Below are positions 1 through 4,422 of a DNA stretch of 6,144 nt, piece by piece (the stretch's first letter is position 1; each line of letters begins with the position of its first letter). The DNA comes from Eubacterium sp. CAG:252 (GTDB lineage Bacteria > Bacillota > Clostridia > Lachnospirales > Lachnospiraceae), in contig FR886323.1 of NCBI GenBank assembly GCA_000436535.1, positions 36,256 to 42,399 of the forward strand, in the 5' to 3' direction. The notes under the pieces are model-generated. The model was not told where the DNA came from. It saw nothing but the letters and a program-made list of their open reading frames with translations, and made no database searches. A program made the translations under genes and the position numbers.

Positions 1-59
1 TATAGTATATTACTTGTTAACTCCTGTAACATATTAATCTCTAAAATAACAATATGTTA

Positions 60-560
60 TTAATAATTCTTATAACCAACTTCCTGAAGTCTTGCGTCCT
101 TAGCCTGTACGCTTTCCTTTAATTCTTTAGTATAATTCTTAAGTCTTTCAAGAAGCTCTGCATCTGATGTTGCAAGAATTTTAGCTGCAAGTATACCTGC
201 ATTGGCACCACCATTAATAGCAACTGTTGCAACTGGGATACCTGTTGGCATCTGTACTATTGAATATAACGAATCTCTACCACCAAGAGAAGTTGTATGC
301 ATAGGAATTCCTATGACTGGCATAGGGAATATAGCTGCACACATTCCTGGCAAATGAGCTGCCATTCCTGCACCTGCTATTATTACCTTGAACCCTTTTT
401 CCTCTGCTGTCTTGGCATACTCAAAGAAAACATCTGGTTCCCTGTGTGCTGAGATAATCGTCATCTCATAAGATACACCTAACTTGTCTAATATGTCTGC
501 TGCCTTAGCCATAACAGGCATATCAGAATCGCTACCCATAACTATTCCTACTAAAGCCAT
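60..560 (-). CDS. purE: N5-carboxyaminoimidazole ribonucleotide mutase PurE (class I)
   Basis: Cytoplasmic enzyme of de novo purine synthesis. Class I PurE moves the carboxylate of N5-CAIR to C4 of the imidazole to give CAIR, usually after PurK. The 166-residue length is normal for a full-length PurE. Seen in the sequence: the phosphate-binding start MGSDSD (residues 8-13), the catalytic SAHR motif (37-40, His39), AGAGMAAHLPG (62-72), and the SLGGRDSLYSIVQMP block (91-105). SAHR followed by EPD is the class I form; class II AIR carboxylases usually carry SAHK. The ATG start is set by a strong ribosome site, GGGAGGAAG, nine bases upstream. No purK is visible, and any further pur genes would lie beyond position 1. 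Base composition is clearly less AT-rich than in the three accessory genes upstream. Identification is firm; mutase rather than carboxylase activity is inferred from the motif. Confidence 0.97.
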   Translation of the reverse strand: MALVGIVMGSDSDMPVMAKAADILDKLGVSYEMTIISAHREPDVFFEYAKTAEEKGFKVIIAGAGMAAHLPGMCAAIFPMPVIGIPMHTTSLGGRDSLYSIVQMPTGIPVATVAINGGANAGILAAKILATSDAELLERLKNYTKELKESVQAKDARLQEVGYKNY

Positions 561-579
561 GTTTAACTTCCTCCCATTC

Positions 580-599
580 TGATAGAAATGTAACTATCA
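580..599 (-). promoter_or_regulatory. Small hairpin just before the purE ribosome site
   Basis: TGATAG and CTATCA form a perfect 6-bp inverted repeat around an 8-base loop, ending about 6 bases before the GGGAGG ribosome site of purE. In the mRNA it would place a small, AT-rich and weak hairpin beside the ribosome site. No U-tract follows it, so it is not a terminator. It may affect translation or be chance. Confidence 0.3.
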
Positions 600-739
600 C
601 ATTAAAATAATAATATTAAATCAAGTATTGCTGATATTATCTGATAAATAGCATTATATGTATTCTTTAAATCACATAATTGTATAATAATCCATATATT
701 TCAAAGATTACACAGATAAAACTAAACAATACATATAAT

Positions 740-768
740 ATTTTACTTTGTTTTACATATATCGTCAA
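740..768 (-). promoter_or_regulatory. Probable sigma-A promoter of purE
   Basis: On the minus strand a TTGACG -35 (763-768) is followed after exactly 17 bases by a TAAAAT -10 (740-745). Transcription would start near 733 and give a leader of about 170 nt before purE. The leader does not show the conserved core of a purine riboswitch, and no CGAAC-type PurR box is seen, so regulation by either is not supported. In such AT-rich DNA a 10-of-12 promoter match can arise by chance. Confidence 0.45.
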
Positions 769-801
769 GAATAAGCATAAAATTGTATCTTAATTAAAAA
801 T

Positions 802-818
802 TGAAATTTTAAATTTCA
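802..818. repeat. 17-bp perfect palindrome downstream of the membrane-protein gene
   Basis: TGAAATTT and AAATTTCA are perfect inverted arms around one central base. Read on the minus strand, the palindrome is followed directly by ATTTTTAATTAA, so it could act as a weak terminator for the membrane-protein gene that ends at 897. The stem is nearly all A:T with almost no loop, so an operator-like site or chance are equally possible. Confidence 0.3.
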
Positions 819-896
819 CCATTATCTAACACATTGGAATTAGATATTTATTATACAAAGATAGCTTCACACCTGTCTTAGATAAACTATAGTTAC

Positions 897-1847
897 TTAA
901 TTATTTTTATCACAATTTAATGATTTAAATCTTATTTCTTCTATTGCTCTAATATAATAATATTCTATATCTATTTTATTCGTTTTGGATAAAAAATAAA
1001 GAACAATTGCAAATAAATATATTATGGTTGAAAATAATATATTTGCATTTCCTAATTTCAACATTTTAAATATAATTGTAATAACTTTTATGTATATGCA
1101 TGCGAATATTATTATGCTAATAACAATTGTTATATAGCATAAAATCAGCCTTAAATCTATACCTTTAACATCTTTCTTGTGTGTTTTTCTTTTTAATATT
1201 ATTTTACAATTGTCTTTTTCAGTCTTTGTACTACCTTTTAATATTATTTTACAAATTTCATTCATTTCAAAATTGCAAAGAATATTACATATAGTAATCA
1301 TTAATATATAACAGCCTATCATAGAAAATATATCTATCCAACCATAATTTTCAACATTTATTACATCTCTTGATATATAAATACATACAATTAAATATAC
1401 ACTCAATATCAAATAAAGCGTTTTTGTTATTATTTCATATATATTTCCCTTTACTTCCCTTTTACTTCTCTCCCAATCATATTTTAAAAGTAATGAAATA
1501 TATTCTATTAATTGTCTCTGTTTCATAGTTAATTCTTGTTTTGATGGTTTTTTATTTTCTAAGTCTTTAATCAATTCCCAAATATGTGCATCACTGGAAT
1601 AACTTATTTGTACAGCATTATTCCCAAATGCATTTATTCTCAACTTTAGTTCATTCAATATTACTAATGTTTTTTCATATGATGCCCCATCTACAATATG
1701 AGCTATTTCTCTTATTTTATCTCTCCATTCTTTTCGCTCTCCTGTTATATATTGGAGATTCCCTTGTCTTCTTGCAATAATATATGATACAAAACCTGAC
1801 ATAACAGCTACAATAACTGTCGAACTTAAAATAGTATTTATATCCAT
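897..1847 (-). CDS. Membrane protein of unknown function, about five membrane segments
   Basis: I do not recognise a named family. The 316 residues show one hydrophobic segment at the N-terminus (about 6-25), a soluble, charged part of roughly 110 residues, then four more hydrophobic segments (about 140-158, 169-191, 232-258 and 268-287) and a charged tail. Directly after the first segment comes ITGERKEWRDKIRE (34-47). A similar arginine/tryptophan motif behind a single membrane helix is something I recall from small hypothetical proteins in variable genome regions; this is recollection, not a search. A hydrophilic loop (192-230) contains a 15-residue internal duplication with CKIILK at 199-204 and 214-219. 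The ATG is preceded by AAAGGA at suitable spacing. The gene is strongly AT-rich, with many Ile, Lys and Asn codons. It lies 318 bp after the nuclease-like gene and may be a membrane partner of that pair or an independent passenger. Confidence 0.8.
   Translation of the reverse strand: MDINTILSSTVIVAVMSGFVSYIIARRQGNLQYITGERKEWRDKIREIAHIVDGASYEKTLVILNELKLRINAFGNNAVQISYSSDAHIWELIKDLENKKPSKQELTMKQRQLIEYISLLLKYDWERSKREVKGNIYEIITKTLYLILSVYLIVCIYISRDVINVENYGWIDIFSMIGCYILMITICNILCNFEMNEICKIILKGSTKTEKDNCKIILKRKTHKKDVKGIDLRLILCYITIVISIIIFACIYIKVITIIFKMLKLGNANILFSTIIYLFAIVLYFLSKTNKIDIEYYYIRAIEEIRFKSLNCDKNN
1191..1254 (-). repeat. In-frame direct repeat (45-bp period) inside the membrane-protein gene
   Basis: The 19-base word TTTTAATATTATTTTACAA occurs on the plus strand at 1191-1209 and again at 1236-1254, exactly 45 bases (15 codons) apart. 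Both copies encode CKIILK in the cytoplasmic or external loop before the fourth membrane segment. The exact multiple of three and the identity of the two copies point to a tandem duplication that kept the frame, with diverged sequence between the copies. Confidence 0.8.
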
Positions 1848-2165
1848 TTATAATTATCCTTTTCTTTATTATCCTAAATTATTCATTGCACAGCATACGA
1901 ATAAAGTACTGTACCATGAAGCTTTTAAAGATAGCGTATCAGCTTGAATTAATCTTATTTACTTAAAAAGTATGTAAAATTCCTATAATAATTTTTCGGC
2001 TGTCAAAGTTCATTGTATAACTGCCTAAGCAAAATCTTAACTAGATTTATTTTCTTAGATTAAGTTGTCCTTCACACCTCTTTTACAATAAAACATAATG
2101 AGGTATCCCAGTGATAAATTCATATTTGTAGCATATACATACTTCACCCGCTATATCAACATTTG
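1848..2165. other. Intergenic region between the nuclease-like and membrane-protein genes
   Basis: A 318-bp stretch with no credible gene. On the minus strand it contains a possible promoter (2012-2040) and the ribosome site of the membrane-protein gene. A block around 1885-1945 is less AT-rich than its surroundings and has several short open frames but none with gene-like features. Between 2053 and 2079 are short words that recur downstream of the membrane-protein gene. No clear terminator is seen after the nuclease-like gene. Confidence 0.55.
2012..2040 (-). promoter_or_regulatory. Possible promoter of the membrane-protein gene
   Basis: TTAAGA (2035-2040) and TACAAT (2012-2017) on the minus strand are separated by 17 bases. 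The -10 matches the sigma-A consensus at five of six positions and the -35 at four of six. It would give a leader of about 160 nt. If real, the membrane-protein gene can be transcribed apart from the ATPase and nuclease-like pair. A TTGACA hexamer at 2001-2006 lies nearby but has no good -10 at the right distance. Confidence 0.3.
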
Positions 2166-2741
2166 TTATGAATTTTCACTTTCCTCTTGTTCTACTTTCC
2201 GAATAAACTTATTCTCGAATTGACTCTTATTATATGTATGAGTTTCTTTAAAAAGATATCCATCCAGCTTGCCAATTCCTAAAATTTTCACTTCTTGCTG
2301 TGCTCTTTGCTGAATATTGGAATATATCATATTAAGACCTTCTGTCTTTGATGCTTTATTATTTTTTTGGTCATTGTATACTAATATATAGTAAAAATTA
2401 TTTCTTATATATTCAAAATTATCAACAATTCCTATATCAACTAACATTATTAAACTATCATAAATTTTTCTATATATATCAGCTGTTTCAAATTTGCCAT
2501 TCTTAAACTCTATAAAAAACCAGCGCCCATTTATATCCTTATACAATGCATCATTTGACTTTGGAACAGCACCCCAACCTCTTCCCCTTGAATACACATT
2601 GGGAATTTTATCAAAATCAATAACTTCTATTTTACTTTCTGTCATAACCTGTTTATTAGTATCGTCTCTAGATGCCTTTCTAATATCACATTTATATTCA
2701 ACTAATATCTCCGGCAATTCTTTTAATATTTTATCTGTCAT
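2166..2741 (-). CDS. PD-(D/E)XK-like putative nuclease, partner of the upstream ATPase
   Basis: A 191-residue soluble protein without signal peptide or membrane segment. Residues 50-83 carry a glycine-rich stretch (SRGRGWG, 51-57), then SNDALY (62-67) and FFIEFKNGK (75-83). Asp64, Glu78 and Lys80 have the D-x(13)-E-x-K layout of a PD-(D/E)XK core, with the ExK in a hydrophobic strand, a helix after it (about 87-101) and a further strand FYYILVY (116-122). An acidic N-terminal helix (Glu8, Glu11, Glu15) could hold the fourth metal-site residue. The assignment rests on motif geometry, so a non-catalytic relative is possible. The ATG follows AAAAAGGA at good spacing. The gene starts 97 bp after the ATPase stop on the same strand, with no convincing terminator between, so the two are probably co-transcribed. 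From memory, small proteins with an IEFKNG motif occur beside such ATPases in other Firmicutes. The natural inference is a nuclease controlled by the ATPase. Confidence 0.75.
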   Translation of the reverse strand: MTDKILKELPEILVEYKCDIRKASRDDTNKQVMTESKIEVIDFDKIPNVYSRGRGWGAVPKSNDALYKDINGRWFFIEFKNGKFETADIYRKIYDSLIMLVDIGIVDNFEYIRNNFYYILVYNDQKNNKASKTEGLNMIYSNIQQRAQQEVKILGIGKLDGYLFKETHTYNKSQFENKFIRKVEQEESENS

Positions 2742-2838
2742 ATCATCATCCTTTTTAATATAAGCATATCGTGTTAAATAATATTTATATTATTTTTAAA
2801 AATTTTAATAATATATTATATATTTTCGATAAACTATT
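2742..2838 (-). other. AT-only-like spacer between ATPase and nuclease-like genes
   Basis: A 97-bp gap, almost entirely A and T apart from its ends. On the minus strand its end carries the ribosome site AAAAAGGA of the nuclease-like gene. Around 2789-2812 there is an imperfect A/T inverted repeat (ATTATT ... AATAAT). It has no GC stem and is unlikely to stop transcription, so the two flanking genes can form one operon. Confidence 0.4.
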
Positions 2839-4149
2839 CTAATTATTATTTAATTCATATCTTAATGTGTCTAATACTTCAATAGGCGATGCCATCTTTT
2901 TATATATCTTATCTATATTATCAGTAACTTTCTCCATCTTAATACCATCATAATCAACTACAGACATATAATAATTAACGGCATTATCCGTTTCATACTT
3001 ACAAGAAAACAAATTAATAGCATCAACAAAATAAGGACTATGTGTTGTCACTATAACTGAGAGATTGAACTGTTTCTGTAATAAAACTAGTAATTCAGCA
3101 TACTCTATCTGCCATTGAGGATGAAGATGTATCTCTGGTTCATCTAAAATCAAAACATCTTTTTCATATAAACTGCCTTTTTCTAACAACATTTTTAATA
3201 CAGCAAATGATTTCACTCCCGTAGATAAGTTAGATAATGCTATTGGCTCTTTATATTCTTTGTTTTGTAAATACAACTCTCCTGTTCTCGAATTATTAGA
3301 TATATCACCATCAACAACTTTATCTAAAAGTTCCTCTATTGTGTTCAACTTTTCCTTTGCTATAACAGATCCTATAACGTCATCTAGTATATTTTCATTT
3401 TCTCTAACTAAAAGATCTTTTAATGATTTATTAATAATATCAGGATTCTGATTTTTTGATAAGCCATCAATAATAAATGGATTATCAATATAAATAGCCT
3501 TATGCTGTATATTTATCTCTCTCGAAATCATTCCACAAACATTATTTCCAAATAATATTCTATTTTGTTTATCATTTATCTTCAATAAAACTTCAGCCAA
3601 TTCATTTCCATCCACTATCGAGAGCGAATTAATCTGTCCATTAAATACATCACTAAAATAACGAGATATTATCTCTTTCATCAAGACATCTTCTGATACA
3701 TTCATAACTCTAATAATATTATTGGCAATCTCTTCTACTGTAGTTTCATAATCATTGAAATAGTCTGGCACATTCTCATCGTTCTTTTCTATCTCTTTAC
3801 GCAGATCTGTTATTATTTTATCTTTCGAATCCATATTTTTTTGATTATCAGCATTACTAATATATCTGTTAATACAATTACCAACATATAAAATATACTT
3901 TATTACATAATGATATGATTGGTCTACTTTAATATGATTCTGTAAAATTTCTTTGTTAGAAGAATCTATTTCTTTCAATCTTTGATTGTAAATTTTATCA
4001 GTAATATTATATAAAGAATTAAATGTAGAAAATAAAACTTTTCCTATTGTACTTTTACCTGTATTATTCTCTCCTGCAACAACTGTAATTCCATCTATAT
4101 CAATATCTGCTTGTTTTATTTTTGCTAAATTACTTATGCTTAATTTCAT
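2839..4149 (-). CDS. AAA (SMC/ABC-type) ATPase, defence-like, without nuclease domain
   Basis: A 436-residue ATPase of the broad AAA_15/AAA_21, RecF/OLD-like group. Motifs seen in order: Walker A GENNTGKS (26-33) close to the N-terminus; a long, variable, charged and helical middle (about 45-295); the ABC-type signature LSTGVKS (308-314); Walker B with catalytic Glu in VLILDEPEIHLHP (332-344); and the switch TTHSPYF (368-374, His370). Only about 60 residues follow the switch, so the C-terminal TOPRIM nuclease of OLD and GajA proteins is absent, as in PtuA and AriA, whose nucleases or effectors are separate proteins. Such ATPases dimerise head-to-tail on ATP, often sense foreign or damaged nucleic acid, and license a partner. 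The ATG is preceded by GAGGG at normal spacing and by a good promoter at 4197-4225. The neighbour 97 bp downstream has a PD-(D/E)XK-like core. The ATPase class is certain; the defence role is inferred. Confidence 0.9.
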   Translation of the reverse strand: MKLSISNLAKIKQADIDIDGITVVAGENNTGKSTIGKVLFSTFNSLYNITDKIYNQRLKEIDSSNKEILQNHIKVDQSYHYVIKYILYVGNCINRYISNADNQKNMDSKDKIITDLRKEIEKNDENVPDYFNDYETTVEEIANNIIRVMNVSEDVLMKEIISRYFSDVFNGQINSLSIVDGNELAEVLLKINDKQNRILFGNNVCGMISREINIQHKAIYIDNPFIIDGLSKNQNPDIINKSLKDLLVRENENILDDVIGSVIAKEKLNTIEELLDKVVDGDISNNSRTGELYLQNKEYKEPIALSNLSTGVKSFAVLKMLLEKGSLYEKDVLILDEPEIHLHPQWQIEYAELLVLLQKQFNLSVIVTTHSPYFVDAINLFSCKYETDNAVNYYMSVVDYDGIKMEKVTDNIDKIYKKMASPIEVLDTLRYELNNN

Positions 4150-4196
4150 TCATATACCCTCTTAAAAACTATATATATTATTATTAAATTATACTC

Positions 4197-4225
4197 ATTC
4201 TATCATTATTTATTCTCAATGTAAA
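4197..4225 (-). promoter_or_regulatory. Probable sigma-A promoter of the ATPase/nuclease-like operon
   Basis: On the minus strand a TTTACA -35 (4220-4225) is followed after 17 bases by a TAGAAT -10 (4197-4202), which is preceded by TGA, an extended -10 element (TGn). Transcription would start near 4190, leaving a leader of about 40 nt before the ATPase ATG at 4149. This is the best promoter in the window and suggests that the accessory pair is transcribed on its own and not by read-through from the surface-protein gene. Confidence 0.55.
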
Positions 4226-4367
4226 CAAAATATTATAATAACTATTCACTTTTTTCACATATACGTTACTATTTAAAATCAATATTGAAAATGCCACAAT
4301 ATATATTAAAAATAAGCCCAGATTATCCATGTCAAAACCATAAACAATCTAAGCTTAATTCAGACAA

Positions 4368-4390
4368 TACTTATATTTTAAATATAAGTA
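4368..4390. repeat. 23-bp perfect palindrome after the surface-protein gene
   Basis: Two 11-base arms, TACTTATATTT and AAATATAAGTA, flank one central base. It lies 33 bp past the stop codon of the surface-protein gene and about 145 bp before the probable ATPase promoter. No T-tract follows directly on either strand and the stem has only two G:C pairs, so it is not a classical terminator. It could still end transcription weakly, bind a regulator, or mark an old junction. Confidence 0.45.
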
Positions 4391-4422
4391 CCTATTTTTA
4401 TATATTATTTTATTTGTATTTT

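Larger units (their letters stand above)
561..896. other. Intergenic region between purE and the membrane-protein gene
   Basis: A 336-bp, very AT-rich stretch with no credible open frame on either strand. It holds the purE ribosome site and small hairpin (580-599), the probable purE promoter (740-768), a 17-bp palindrome (802-818) and, close to the end of the membrane-protein gene, a short block (857-883) made of words that recur upstream of that gene. No RNA gene or recognised riboswitch was found. Confidence 0.6.

Noticed and set aside
1..32. A minus-strand ATG at 30-32 with an open frame (MLQELTSNIL) to the window edge after purE
   Set aside because: Only ten codons are visible, the ribosome site is weak, and the residues match no purine gene start that I know. 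The better GGAG at 21-24 lies after this ATG, not before it. It may be the next gene but cannot be supported.
1586..1780. Plus-strand open frame of 64 codons inside the membrane-protein gene
   Set aside because: It is antisense to a gene with good start, ribosome site and membrane pattern, and shows no family features of its own.
1960..2013. Minus-strand 16-codon frame MNFDSRKIIIGILHTF in the 318-bp spacer
   Set aside because: It is too short, has no clear ribosome site and resembles nothing known; the predicted -10 element overlaps its start.
2494..2763. Plus-strand open frame of 89 codons opposite the nuclease-like gene
   Set aside because: It is the mirror frame of the minus-strand coding sequence, Ser/Leu/Ile-rich as expected for a shadow, and has no recognisable domain.
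2839..4149. ATPase as a standard ABC transporter subunit
   Set aside because: The Walker A and signature motifs are far apart with a long helical insert, the HLHP and TTHSPYF motifs are of the RecF/OLD type, and no permease partner is present.
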